NCBI GenBank assembly: GCA_049294415.1
Contig: JBAQCS010000035.1
Location: 1 to 43,624 of the forward strand
Reading direction: 5' to 3'
Source of the DNA: JAEZRQ01 sp049294415
GTDB taxonomy: Bacteria; Patescibacteriota; Patescibacteriia; Patescibacteriales; UBA12465
DNA: 43,624 nucleotides
Part shown: positions 31,639-39,961 of the stretch, piece after piece
How positions within the stretch are numbered: the stretch's first letter is position 1
Layout of the letters: every line of letters starts with the position of its first letter
Translations under genes and position numbers: made by a program
Notes under the pieces: generated by a model
Seen by the model: only the letters and a program-made list of their open reading frames with translations
The model's database searches: none
What the model was told of the DNA's origin: nothing

Positions 31639-32880
31639 ATGTTTAACGCCTTAAAACAAGCTATCAAAGCTCTATCAGCTAACAAAGGAAGGACATTCCT
31701 AACGACCTTAGGCATCATGATCGGTATTGCCACTGTTATTTTAGTTCTATCGGCCGGGGCTGGTTTTAGAGCCCTAATTGATGATCAAGTTGCTTCTTTT
31801 GGTACTAATACTTTATACGTTCATACTAAAATACCATCCAAGAATAAAGGTTTGGCTGATACGCCTCGCGACAGTGCTTCATCGGGCGTGGTAATTACTA
31901 GCTTAAAACAAAGAGATTTGGATAGCATTGAACAACTACCTAATGTTACTAATAGTTACGGAATCGTCATGGGACAAGCTGTAGCTAGTTACCGTAGTAA
32001 TCAAAAAAATGCTGTTTACATTGGAGCCTCGGCCGCCAGATTCGAAATTGATCAAAGTACTTTAAAGTCTGGCCGGGTTTACACAGAGGCTGAAGATAAT
32101 AGCGGTGCTCAAGTAGTTATTCTTGGTAATAAGATAGCTACTGACTTATTTAAACAAGATGAACCAGTTGGTAAACTAGTTCGCATTGGCTCTTTAAATT
32201 TTTTAGTTATTGGTGTTTATGATACTTCCAGTGGTTTAGGCGGCGGTAATGATGACTATTTATGGATACCGCTCAATACAGCTCAGAAAAAAATGTTGGG
32301 TATCAATTATTTAGTAGAAGCTGTGATAGAGATTGAAGATTTGAAATTAAGCGATTTAACTGCTACAGAGATAGCTAATACCATTAGACGTAATCATAAT
32401 ATTACCACCCCAGATAAAGACGATTTTATAGTTACCACTCAAGCCCAAGTCATGGATATTTTTAATACTATTTTTAATAGTATTACTATCCTACTAATCG
32501 CTATTGCCGCAATTTCTCTAATTGTTGGCGGAGTTGGAATCATGAATATTATGTATGTAGTTGTAACTGAAAGAACTTCAGAAATTGGTTTAAGGAAAGC
32601 CTTGGGTGCTAAAAAATATAATATCCTCCAAGAATTTCTCATTGAATCGGTTTTAGTCACGTTACTAGGTGGATTAATAGGTATTATTTTTGGAGCCTTC
32701 TTAAGCTGGATACTAACGATAGTAGCGGTTAGTAGCGGTTTAACCTGGACCTTTATTGTGCCTCTCTACGCCATTGGTATCGGCTTCGGCGTTTCCGCTA
32801 TCATTGGCATCGGCTTTGGCGTCCTACCGGCTCTTAACGCTGCTAAATTAGATCCCATAGAGGCTCTAAGACACGAATAA
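31639..32880 (+). CDS. MacB-like ABC transporter permease (second of two)
   Basis: Paralogue of the preceding gene, 413 residues. It has an N-terminal helix (TFLTTLGIMIGIATVILVLSAGAGF), an extracytoplasmic core domain (about 45-275) and C-terminal helices with GVGIMNIMYVVVTERTSEIGLRKALGAKK and the ending AAKLDPIEALRHE. The two permeases are similar at both ends but differ in the extracytoplasmic core, suggesting an old duplication with divided roles in substrate contact. The next gene (MarR) starts 1 bp after its stop. Confidence 0.93.
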   Translation: MFNALKQAIKALSANKGRTFLTTLGIMIGIATVILVLSAGAGFRALIDDQVASFGTNTLYVHTKIPSKNKGLADTPRDSASSGVVITSLKQRDLDSIEQLPNVTNSYGIVMGQAVASYRSNQKNAVYIGASAARFEIDQSTLKSGRVYTEAEDNSGAQVVILGNKIATDLFKQDEPVGKLVRIGSLNFLVIGVYDTSSGLGGGNDDYLWIPLNTAQKKMLGINYLVEAVIEIEDLKLSDLTATEIANTIRRNHNITTPDKDDFIVTTQAQVMDIFNTIFNSITILLIAIAAISLIVGGVGIMNIMYVVVTERTSEIGLRKALGAKKYNILQEFLIESVLVTLLGGLIGIIFGAFLSWILTIVAVSSGLTWTFIVPLYAIGIGFGVSAIIGIGFGVLPALNAAKLDPIEALRHE

Positions 32881-32881
32881 T

Positions 32882-33313
32882 ATGAACAGACCGGAATTAC
32901 TACAAACCCTAATAGAAAACCTAACGAGAGCTATTCATTCTATGAATACTGGTAACAGCTTCCCTTTTGGCAATCTAATGTTAAAAAAACAACAGGTCAT
33001 GATTATGTTTTTTATCTATGAAAAGAAAGACATGACTTCACTAAAAGATATTGCTATTTTTCTAAACGTTACGCCAGGAGCAGTGACTCAATTAGTAGAT
33101 AATTTAGTAGAAAAAAAATTAGTTAAAAGAGAAAAAAATATCAATGACGGTCGAATTATTAATATCACATTAACCCCTAATACAGAGAAACAATTTAATA
33201 AATTTAAGAATGATTATTTAGTCACGGCCAGTAAATCATTTGATAAACTAAATGACCAAGAGCTAAAACAGTTTATTAAGCTAATACAAAAAATTCAAAT
33301 ACCAACCAAATAA
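32882..33313 (+). CDS. MarR-family transcriptional regulator
   Basis: Winged-helix dimeric regulator, 143 residues. The DNA-binding part reads MTSLKDIAIFLNVTPGAVTQLVDNLVEKKLVKRE (about 51-84) followed by the wing NDGRIINITLT with the typical D-x-R. Flanking helices form the dimer interface. As last gene of the efflux operon it probably represses its own operon through the inverted repeat in the promoter at 27830-27847 and lets go when a toxic ligand binds; this is inference from the layout. A strong terminator follows. Confidence 0.93.
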   Translation: MNRPELLQTLIENLTRAIHSMNTGNSFPFGNLMLKKQQVMIMFFIYEKKDMTSLKDIAIFLNVTPGAVTQLVDNLVEKKLVKREKNINDGRIINITLTPNTEKQFNKFKNDYLVTASKSFDKLNDQELKQFIKLIQKIQIPTK

Positions 33314-33344
33314 AAAAGACTGATTAACGAATCAGTCTTTTTTT
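33312..33344. terminator. Bidirectional terminator between the efflux operon and mgtA
   Basis: GACTGATT (33318-33325) and AATCAGTC (33330-33337) around loop AACG, flanked by an A run and a seven-T run, so it works on both strands. Confidence 0.88.
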
Positions 33345-33349
33345 ATAAA

Positions 33350-35872
33350 CTAACACTGATTAGATTTTAGATTCTTATAAAATAACTGTTTAACAAATTC
33401 CATTAACACTAAATAAACTACCACTAAAGCAAAAATTACTACAAACGCTTTAACTGGCAAAGGACTAAAACCGAAGAAATTACCGATGCCATCAGTAGTT
33501 AAGAATATTCCTAAAACTAAGGCACCTAAAGTTGAATAAACTAAATACTTACTAGGGCGAGATTGTAAAAAAGGAATTTTTTGAGTTCTAATAATATAAA
33601 TAACTAAAATTTGTGTAGCCAAAGATTCAATAAACCAACCCGCCTGAAAAGTGGCTGCGTTAAGATGCAAAACACCATATAAAATATAAAATGTTAAAAA
33701 ATCAAAGACAGAACTAATTGGACCAAAAATAATCATGTATTTTTTAATAAACTTCATGTCCCAGTGCTTTGGTTTTTTTAAATATTCAGAATCTACATTA
33801 TCTGAAGGAATGGCTAATTGTGAAGTATCATAAATAAAATTATTAAGCAGTATTTGGCTGGCTGTCATCGGAAAAAATGGCAAGAATATGCTAGCACCAA
33901 TCATACTAAACATATTGCCAAAATTAGAGGAAAGACCCATGAGTAAATATTTCATGGTATTACTAAAAGTTTTGCGCCCTTCAATAATACCAGACATCAA
34001 CTCTTTCAAACCTTTGCGCATCAAAATAATATCAGCTGTTTCTTTAGCTACATCAACCGCATTCTCCACTGAAATACCTACGTCAGCTGTTTTAAGCGAA
34101 GGGGCGTCATTAATACCGTCGCCTAAATAACCAATTATAAAACCATTACGTTTTAACTCACAAATAATTTTTTCTTTTTGGCTAGGAGACATTCTAGCAC
34201 AAATAGTGGCGTCCTTAGTTTTTAAATAAACTTCCTCATCAGTTAAAATATTTAAATCCAGCTGATCACCAGTTATAATACCTGTAACTGGCAACCCTAA
34301 ATCAGTACATATTTTTTTAGTAATAAGCGGGCCGTCACCTGTTAAAATCTTAATAGCTACGCCATGCTCTTTCATCAAAATTAGAGTCTCTTTAACATCA
34401 ACTTTAGGCGGATCATAAAAAACCATGAAGCCGCGTAAAATTAAATTAGTTTCCTCATTGATATCATACTTTTCTTTTTTAACTGTTATAACTTTTTCAG
34501 CAATAGCTAAAATTCTAAAACCCTCACTGCTTAAATCATCATAAATTTTTTTGATACCAAGTAATACCTCTGGTGTCATAACCTTAACCGTCTCACCATC
34601 TAAATAAGCTGAGCAGATTTTAAATAATTCCTCTGGAGCACCTTTTGTAATCATTTTTATCAAACCATTGTACTCCGCAAAAACAGAAGAACGTTTACGA
34701 TTAAAATCATAAGGAATTTCTTCAACTTTTTTATAACCAGTTAAATCAAAGTTGTCGTGCTGTAAAATTGCCGTATCTAAAATATTTTTAATACCAGTTT
34801 CAAAATAACCATTAATATACGCGGCGTGGAATACATTAATAGAGTCTTGCCCAAAAATATCAACATGCTTAATAAGAGTGATCTTATCCTCGGTTAAAGT
34901 ACCGGTCTTGTCAGTACACAAAATATCAATAGAACCAAAGGTTGGAATGGAATTTAAACGCTTAACTAAAACACCGCTCTTAGACATTTTAGCGGCACCT
35001 CTAGCCATATTAACACTCATGATCATTGGCAGAAGTTCTGGGGTTACGCCAACTGCCACAGCCAAGGCAAATAAAAATGAATTAAAATAACCTTTACCTA
35101 ATAAAGCATTAATTAAAAAAATAATAGCAACAATTACAGTAATAACTCTAATAATTAAAAAACCAAATTTTTTAATACCTTTTTCAAAAGCATTTTCAAT
35201 GGCCGGTCTAGATATTTTTTGAGCAATTTGCCCAAACTCGGTAGTTAAACCAATAGTGGTCACTAAAAATCTAGCATAACCAGAAATAACATTAGTTCCA
35301 GAAAAAATAGTATTATCTTCACTGGCAAATTTTTCTACTGGTAAGCTTTCACCTGTTAAACTAGATTCATTAACAAAGAAATCGTCAGCGCTAATTATTT
35401 TTCCGTCAGCCGGAACAATATCACCAGCCGCTAACAGAATAATATCGCCCGGTACAATATACTTGGTATCAAATTCCTGTTCTTTACCGTCTCTTAAAAT
35501 CCTAGCTTTAATAGCCAATCGCTTAGCAATTTTTTCAGCCGCTAAACTTGATTTATGTTCTTGATAAAAATTAAGCAACACACTTAAAAAAATCATGGTT
35601 AAAATAATAATCATGTTTTTTAACTGACCAACCGCCCCGGAAATAAGAGCCGCTGTGATTAAAATTAAAATTAGCGGATCTTTAAAATAACATAAGAACT
35701 TCAAAAACCAATTAATCTTTTTAGCACCTGCTATCTGGTTATAGCCAAAGACGCCGGAACGTTTTATAGCCTCATTGGTTTCTAGTCCTTGCGGCCCAGA
35801 GTCTAATTTTTGATATAGAACATCAAGTCCTAAACTTTTAAGTTCCTGGGTACTTATTTTAATTATTGTCAT
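33350..35872 (-). CDS. mgtA: Magnesium-translocating P-type ATPase
   Basis: P-type (P3B) ATPase importing Mg2+. Seen: TGES (173-176) in the actuator domain, phosphorylation site DKTGT with D321, TGDGP near 511 and hinge GDGINDAP (584-591), with about ten membrane helices (two pairs before and six helices after the cytosolic loops). Family-specific marks are the N-terminal GLETNEAIKRSGVFGYNQI, NGYFETGIKNILDTAIL and FIYDTSQLAIPSDNVD. Length 840 is slightly under E. coli MgtA. It stops with TAG. The leader is only about 50 nt, too short for an M-box riboswitch. Confidence 0.95.
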   Translation of the reverse strand: MTIIKISTQELKSLGLDVLYQKLDSGPQGLETNEAIKRSGVFGYNQIAGAKKINWFLKFLCYFKDPLILILITAALISGAVGQLKNMIIILTMIFLSVLLNFYQEHKSSLAAEKIAKRLAIKARILRDGKEQEFDTKYIVPGDIILLAAGDIVPADGKIISADDFFVNESSLTGESLPVEKFASEDNTIFSGTNVISGYARFLVTTIGLTTEFGQIAQKISRPAIENAFEKGIKKFGFLIIRVITVIVAIIFLINALLGKGYFNSFLFALAVAVGVTPELLPMIMSVNMARGAAKMSKSGVLVKRLNSIPTFGSIDILCTDKTGTLTEDKITLIKHVDIFGQDSINVFHAAYINGYFETGIKNILDTAILQHDNFDLTGYKKVEEIPYDFNRKRSSVFAEYNGLIKMITKGAPEELFKICSAYLDGETVKVMTPEVLLGIKKIYDDLSSEGFRILAIAEKVITVKKEKYDINEETNLILRGFMVFYDPPKVDVKETLILMKEHGVAIKILTGDGPLITKKICTDLGLPVTGIITGDQLDLNILTDEEVYLKTKDATICARMSPSQKEKIICELKRNGFIIGYLGDGINDAPSLKTADVGISVENAVDVAKETADIILMRKGLKELMSGIIEGRKTFSNTMKYLLMGLSSNFGNMFSMIGASIFLPFFPMTASQILLNNFIYDTSQLAIPSDNVDSEYLKKPKHWDMKFIKKYMIIFGPISSVFDFLTFYILYGVLHLNAATFQAGWFIESLATQILVIYIIRTQKIPFLQSRPSKYLVYSTLGALVLGIFLTTDGIGNFFGFSPLPVKAFVVIFALVVVYLVLMEFVKQLFYKNLKSNQC

Positions 35873-35879
35873 ATTTTTT

Positions 35880-35907
35880 TGATAATAAAATCACTTATAT
35901 TTTATCA
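35880..35907 (-). repeat. Imperfect inverted repeat in the mgtA leader
   Basis: TGATAATAAAAT (35880-35891) and ATTTTATCA (35899-35907) are near-complementary arms, 8-19 nt before the mgtA start. It may be an operator or an RNA hairpin; being AT-only it could also be chance. Confidence 0.3.
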
Positions 35908-35917
35908 TTTTTATAAC

Positions 35918-35956
35918 AAAAAAGCACTCCTTAAATCATTAAGATTTAAAAAGTGC
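35918..35956 (-). terminator. Terminator after the PDE-like gene
   Basis: Arms GCACTCCTTAAATC (35924-35937) and GATTTAAAAAGTGC (35943-35956) form a 14-bp stem with two G-U pairs and a 5-nt loop, then six T on the minus strand. Confidence 0.85.
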
Positions 35957-35963
35957 CTTTAAC

Positions 35964-36794
35964 TTATTTTAAAAGATTTATCAGTTCTTTTACTTCAAAA
36001 ATCTTTCTGGAGACTTTAGGAAACAATACCTCTTTACCCCAATCTGAATAAAACTTTAGAGACTCCAAATATTCAATTTCCTTTTCCATGCAAACTGCAG
36101 CTGGGATGTTCATTTCAGAAGCTAAGCCAAACACATTCTGTTGCAACCAAGCGTCGCTAAAAACCTGACTGGCATCAGCGTCACGCAAAATTCCAGCACC
36201 GGGTGAAATAGGCTTATTGGAATAAGGAAACTCAGTAGCCAAAATTAATTCTTCAACTTCTTCGACTAAGTATTTGTCTTCTTCCAAGGCAAATTTTTTG
36301 AATGAGGCTACAGATGTTAGCACTTCCTGATGATCATTACCCATCTTACCGCTATGACCATAGTCATGAACCAAAGCGGCTAATAAAACAGCTCGAAACC
36401 GATTGGCTCCGAAAAAGGCGAAATAACGACAAAAGTTAGCAGCCTCATAAGCCGAACACATCACATGAATCATGTGACGAAAGTTATGATACGGGTTTTT
36501 AACATTTGGTGCGTTAAAAACAATCTTATAATAATAGCGTAAGTCGCCTTCATATAAACCTTCACTATTATTTATAATTTTAGCAACATAGTTTACACTA
36601 TCGCACTGAGATAGATAAACAATCTCAGCGCCAACAAATTCGGCAGCTTTTAGCAAAAAACCTGGGTCAGTAACAATTTTTATTCTCATTTTTCCCTCAT
36701 CGAGAGAATTAAAACGTGAACAAGCAATTCTATCGACAATATTTACGATAGTAGCCTCGACGTCAATGTCCGATAAAACATTTTCTTTTTCCAT
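35964..36794 (-). CDS. HD-domain protein resembling class I cyclic-nucleotide phosphodiesterases
   Basis: Predicted metal-dependent phosphohydrolase. The C-terminal two thirds carry the metal-site order of 3',5'-cyclic nucleotide phosphodiesterases: NPYHNFRHMIHV (about 100-111), LVHDYGHSG (H143, D144, H147), ILATEFPYS and RDADASQ (205-211). Many bacterial HD proteins lack the YHNxxH element, so a cAMP- or cGMP-type substrate is possible, but no cyclase is seen here. The N-terminal 95 residues match nothing recognised. The gene is a single unit with a promoter and a palindrome at the predicted start site, and looks less AT-rich than its neighbours. Start ATG 36794 has no Shine-Dalgarno. Confidence 0.8.
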   Translation of the reverse strand: MEKENVLSDIDVEATIVNIVDRIACSRFNSLDEGKMRIKIVTDPGFLLKAAEFVGAEIVYLSQCDSVNYVAKIINNSEGLYEGDLRYYYKIVFNAPNVKNPYHNFRHMIHVMCSAYEAANFCRYFAFFGANRFRAVLLAALVHDYGHSGKMGNDHQEVLTSVASFKKFALEEDKYLVEEVEELILATEFPYSNKPISPGAGILRDADASQVFSDAWLQQNVFGLASEMNIPAAVCMEKEIEYLESLKFYSDWGKEVLFPKVSRKIFEVKELINLLK

Positions 36795-36821
36795 GTTTAG
36801 GTTATTTTTGGGTTGTTAATT

Positions 36822-36833
36822 AACTAATTAGTT
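36822..36833 (-). promoter_or_regulatory. Palindrome at the predicted start site of the PDE-like gene
   Basis: AACTAATTAGTT is a perfect 12-bp palindrome, next to a TTAATTAA palindrome, right where transcription should begin. It is an operator candidate of unknown regulator. Confidence 0.4.
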
Positions 36834-36839
36834 CATAAC

Positions 36840-36868
36840 TTTTTAACATATATTACTAACTACGTCAA
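36840..36868 (-). promoter_or_regulatory. Promoter of the PDE-like gene
   Basis: On the minus strand TTGACG (36863-36868), a 17-bp spacer and TAAAAA (36840-36845), a weaker -10. Confidence 0.5.
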
Positions 36869-36873
36869 TATAT

Positions 36874-36900
36874 AAAAAATAAGGCCCGAGGGGTCTTATT
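36874..36900 (-). terminator. Terminator overlapping the stop of the DUF1294 gene
   Basis: AATAAG (36878-36883) and CTTATT (36895-36900) with an inner CCC/GGG pairing, then a T run on the minus strand. The stop codon at 36896-36898 lies in the stem. Confidence 0.7.
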
Positions 36901-37174
36901 TGAAATTTAAATATATCAGATAGATTGTGGCGGCGTTTTGAATTACTAGTAGTGGAATGCCTATTAAAAAATACCACTTTTGAGTTTTGTGTCTAAAAGC
37001 AAACATGCCGGCATAGACCCCTAAACTGCCGAAGGCTGTAGCCAAGAAAAATAGCATCCCCTCTGAAATACGGGTCACACCAGGTTTAGTCGATTTAACC
37101 TTATCGGATAACATAATGAAAAAGGCTAACAGATTAATCGCGGCAAAAATGATTAATAAATATTTTGATAACAT
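36896..37174 (-). CDS. DUF1294-family small membrane protein
   Basis: A 92-residue integral membrane protein with three or four hydrophobic helices. The DUF1294 pattern is visible: early DK (LSDKVKSTKPGVTRISE), FFLATAFGSLGVYAGMFAFRHKTQKWYFLIGIPLL with the R-H-K-T-x-K motif between helices, then a last helix. The biochemical role of the family is unknown. Some homologues are fused to cold-shock domains; this one is not. It ends in a terminator that overlaps its stop codon. Confidence 0.85.
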   Translation of the reverse strand: MLSKYLLIIFAAINLLAFFIMLSDKVKSTKPGVTRISEGMLFFLATAFGSLGVYAGMFAFRHKTQKWYFLIGIPLLVIQNAATIYLIYLNFK

Positions 37175-37191
37175 ATGATATATTATACTAT

Positions 37192-37225
37192 AAAAAAGGG
37201 GGCTAAGGAATTATTCCTTGCCCCC
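37192..37225 (-). terminator. Terminator after the GIN-like protein gene
   Basis: GGGGGC (37198-37203) and GCCCCC (37220-37225) plus inner AAGGAAT/ATTCCTT pairing with one bulge, then six T on the minus strand. Confidence 0.85.
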
Positions 37226-37230
37226 AGCTT

Positions 37231-37857
37231 TTATTTCTTTTCTTTTGGCTTACCTTTGACTTTACAGCCAAGGTTAATTGAGCTAGAACTATCAACGATA
37301 ACTCCTAAGCTATGACAATGACCAGCAATAGTAATAATGCTAAATTCATTAGCAGTAGCTTCTACCTTCTGATAACCACCCTGGATACTGACCAGCGAAT
37401 GATTAGATGCGGCTAATGATAAATTACCTTCAATATTTGTCATATTGCAATGAGATCTATCAAAACATTTAAGGCTAACATTAACGGCTTCAATGGCGCT
37501 CAAGTATGCTTGCTTCCTGATATCAGCCACAATAGATCCTCTAACACCATAAACATGAGCATCATGAACATCGTAAATAAAAATATTGGTACCAAGCGGC
37601 ACAAAAACAATGATACTAAATCGTTTTCTACTTCTAATTACCTTATCTTCAACTGAAGCTGGCTCTTGAATAATGACGTGCCCTTCGTCTGACAACGAAA
37701 CGCTAACTTTATTAGAACACTTCTCTCCAGTTAAAACTACTGAGATGGTCTTTTTACGACCCAATTTAACTTCGACTTTAGCCGATAGATTTCTAAGCGT
37801 TAAAAACGCTTCAGAAACTACTGTAAAATCAAACTTTTTTTCCAATTTTTCCTCCAT
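37231..37857 (-). CDS. Beta-rich protein resembling DUF2807/DUF4097 (GIN) domains
   Basis: The 208 residues form many short beta strands in a repetitive, right-handed-helix-like pattern: VYGVRGSIVADIRKQAYLSAIEAVNVSLKCFDRSHCNMTNIEGNLSLAAS and onward, much like putative auto-transporter adhesin head GIN or DUF4097 domains. Unlike typical members, no signal peptide or lipobox is visible; the N-terminus is charged (MEEKLEKKFDF), so it would stay in the cytosol unless exported another way. The C-terminus is Lys-rich. An AAAGG site about 7 nt before the ATG may serve as Shine-Dalgarno. The gene looks less AT-rich than its neighbours. Family placement is tentative. Confidence 0.65.
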   Translation of the reverse strand: MEEKLEKKFDFTVVSEAFLTLRNLSAKVEVKLGRKKTISVVLTGEKCSNKVSVSLSDEGHVIIQEPASVEDKVIRSRKRFSIIVFVPLGTNIFIYDVHDAHVYGVRGSIVADIRKQAYLSAIEAVNVSLKCFDRSHCNMTNIEGNLSLAASNHSLVSIQGGYQKVEATANEFSIITIAGHCHSLGVIVDSSSSINLGCKVKGKPKEKK

Positions 37858-37898
37858 TTTAAAACCTTTTTTTATTTATTTATTAATGAGCGAACTAA

Positions 37899-37928
37899 TA
37901 TATAATCATAATAAATGAATAAAGTCAA
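37899..37928 (-). promoter_or_regulatory. Promoter of the GIN-like gene
   Basis: On the minus strand TTGACT (37923-37928), an 18-bp spacer and TATATA (37899-37904); a TATATT two bases further is an alternative -10. Confidence 0.6.
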
Positions 37929-37945
37929 GGTTTAACTAAAAATAA

Positions 37946-38518
37946 CTATATTTTTCGAGCAATAAAATGAAATATGTGCCAGTGTTTAGATTCATCCAAA
38001 GCTGTTACCGCATTACTTTCTTCTTCTTTTAGATAAACTATTTCTAGGCCAGACAACAGTTCTTCTATCTCTAATCTTGAATGAACGCAAACATTTGATT
38101 GATTGGCCCAACTATCATTAAGACCTAAAAACTGACCAACAAAAATACCATTTAATTTTAATGAGCTTTTTATACTATTAATAATCTTATTTAAATCATT
38201 TCTTTTAAGAAGAAATAATACAAATTGGGCATTTATTAAATCTAGAGAATCTACTGAAAAAACATAATTTTCAATGGCTATTTTTTTAAAAATAACTATT
38301 TGGTCGCTTAATTCTTTAATTAGCTCTAAATTTTCCTCTATATCTATAGCGTATACTTTTTTAAAACCAGTATCCTGTAATAATTTAGAATCATTCAAGG
38401 CACCAGCCCCAATATCTAAAGCTACATCTTTATTTTTTATAAACCCCAAAGCTTTGACTAAAAGTTTTCTGGGCTCTTGGTGTTTAGTGTTTTTTATATA
38501 TTTTTTCCAATTATACAT
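37946..38518 (-). CDS. Class I SAM-dependent methyltransferase
   Basis: Rossmann-fold methyltransferase of 190 residues. Motif I is VALDIGAGALNDSKLL with the acidic strand-2 end VYAIDIEEN; motif IV-like DLINAQFVLFLL and the LKLNGIFVGQFLG strand follow, resembling TehB-like or type 11/12 domains. Substrate unknown. ATG 38518 (MYNWKKY) is preferred because it lies 4 bp after the upstream stop. An in-frame start at 38557 would overlap the ferredoxin gene by 35 bp and add a basic stretch with no conserved feature. Last gene of a four-gene operon; no clear terminator follows. Confidence 0.82.
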   Translation of the reverse strand: MYNWKKYIKNTKHQEPRKLLVKALGFIKNKDVALDIGAGALNDSKLLQDTGFKKVYAIDIEENLELIKELSDQIVIFKKIAIENYVFSVDSLDLINAQFVLFLLKRNDLNKIINSIKSSLKLNGIFVGQFLGLNDSWANQSNVCVHSRLEIEELLSGLEIVYLKEEESNAVTALDESKHWHIFHFIARKI

Positions 38519-38522
38519 AATA

Positions 38523-39320
38523 TTATTTCTGCGCAGCAATTTCGTCGGCTGTAGCATAAGGATGACAATATCTATCCTTCCCTTCAGTATAACCTTTTAT
38601 CTGCACTGCTTGCTTTGGGCAATAATTTAAACAGGCATAACACTTAAAACATCTCACCTCTTTTAACCAAGTTGGGCGGCCATTTTCCAGTTTTATCTTT
38701 TTTGATAAACAAACTTTTTCACAAACTCCGCAACCAGTACATTTTTCGTCAGCATAAAATTTTAATTGCAAACTATCGGTTGCCTTAGCTAAACGGGAAA
38801 GTAAGCCAACAAAAGGAATACGAGTAATGCAAGAAGTATCTGGCTTTCTATTTTTTTCCTTACCATTAATTATTTTAATAATATTTAGAAAATCGTTATT
38901 AACCGCTAATTCTAATTTATTAATCTCTTCGGTAGTTGGAGATTTTGATTTAAATTTAACATCATTGCTTGGCATATTTAGAGTAAAGGCAGCATCTAAA
39001 ATCTTATTATTTTTCTTTAAAATATTATCAATGTCATTAAAAGCATTATGAGAAGTTCCAACTCTAGTAGCGATAGCAAAAATATACTTAGCTAAAGACA
39101 GGTCTATTTTTTTTATAAAATTTTCAACCACAACTGGGGCCGCCGTCATATGAATCGGAAAAATAAAACCAACTGTCTCAGCGTTAGATTTAATAACTAA
39201 TTCATCCATAAGACTAACTATTGGGATAAGCTTAACATCTGACAAAGACTTAGATAATTTTTTAACTGCATACAAAGAATTACCTGTACCAGAAAAATAA
39301 TAAATTTCTATTTTACTCAT
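38523..39320 (-). CDS. EFR1-type flavodoxin/2[4Fe-4S] ferredoxin protein
   Basis: Electron carrier combining an FMN-binding flavodoxin domain (YFSGTGNSLYA, SGTGNS at 10-15; FPIHMTAAPVV) with a C-terminal dicluster ferredoxin: C194-x2-C197-x2-C200-x3-C204 and C224-x2-C227-x2-C230-x3-C234. Length 265 fits EFR1-family proteins. It is 6 bp after a flavodoxin-like FMN oxidoreductase gene and 4 bp before the methyltransferase gene, so the products probably act together in a reductive reaction that cannot be named from sequence. Confidence 0.9.
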   Translation of the reverse strand: MSKIEIYYFSGTGNSLYAVKKLSKSLSDVKLIPIVSLMDELVIKSNAETVGFIFPIHMTAAPVVVENFIKKIDLSLAKYIFAIATRVGTSHNAFNDIDNILKKNNKILDAAFTLNMPSNDVKFKSKSPTTEEINKLELAVNNDFLNIIKIINGKEKNRKPDTSCITRIPFVGLLSRLAKATDSLQLKFYADEKCTGCGVCEKVCLSKKIKLENGRPTWLKEVRCFKCYACLNYCPKQAVQIKGYTEGKDRYCHPYATADEIAAQK

Positions 39321-39326
39321 AAATAT

Positions 39327-39932
39327 TTAATTAAAACTTTTAGCAACTTGCTGCCCCAATTTAAAAGCTTTGTTTTCCCACTTAGTTTGCATCTTAATAC
39401 CGATAGCCATACCTCCGGCCATTATAGTTTCTATTCTGTCACATCTAAATAATTTACAAGCTAAGCGAAGCATAAACTTCGGATAACGAACTATACCCAT
39501 TAAATAATTAAGGGGAAAAGGAGCTCCTGATGAACAAAAAATTACCCCAGTCTTACCTTTAATTGCCTTAGCGCGAGCGACTGGTCCCATTTTAAAAGTA
39601 ACCAATGTTAAACATCTTTCTAAAAATCTTTTCATAGCCGAGCTAACACAATATTCATAAATAGGAGAAGCAAAAACTACCACATCACTATTTAAAGCTG
39701 ATTGCTTAATATCCTCACAAATATCAGAAATAGTACACTTAGCATTAATTGGATTTTTATCTTCAGTGCATTTACCGCAACCGAGACAAAAGGAAATTTT
39801 TTCATTTAACAAATCATGGATTTCTATTTCTACATCCGGCTTAATCGTTTTGATTCCCTCTAAAAATTTATTAACCAATTTTAAGGTCATGCCAGTTTTT
39901 TGGTGCGTACCATCTAAAACTACTATTTTCAT
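39327..39932 (-). CDS. NADPH-dependent FMN reductase / iron-sulfur flavoprotein family
   Basis: Flavodoxin-fold oxidoreductase of 201 residues. The FMN loop starts at VVLDGTHQKTGMTLKL (residues 4-19), and ISFCLGCGKCTE gives a compact C-x2-C-x2-C that, with the later Cys in KCTISDIC, may hold an Fe-S cluster as in iron-sulfur flavoproteins. FASPIYEYCVSSAMKRFLERC is the conserved FMN-contact segment. It lies between the spermidine-synthase-like gene (29 bp) and the EFR1 gene (6 bp). Substrate unknown. Confidence 0.87.
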   Translation of the reverse strand: MKIVVLDGTHQKTGMTLKLVNKFLEGIKTIKPDVEIEIHDLLNEKISFCLGCGKCTEDKNPINAKCTISDICEDIKQSALNSDVVVFASPIYEYCVSSAMKRFLERCLTLVTFKMGPVARAKAIKGKTGVIFCSSGAPFPLNYLMGIVRYPKFMLRLACKLFRCDRIETIMAGGMAIGIKMQTKWENKAFKLGQQVAKSFN

Positions 39933-39961
39933 AATTAAATAATTAAATATATTTATTAAAA

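Noticed and set aside
35873..35963. Magnesium riboswitch in front of mgtA
   Set aside because: The leader is only about 50 nt and lacks the multi-helix M-box; only a short AT-rich inverted repeat is present.
38519..38557. Upstream start of the methyltransferase
   Set aside because: It overlaps the EFR1 gene by 35 bp; ATG 38518 gives a clean 4-bp gap.
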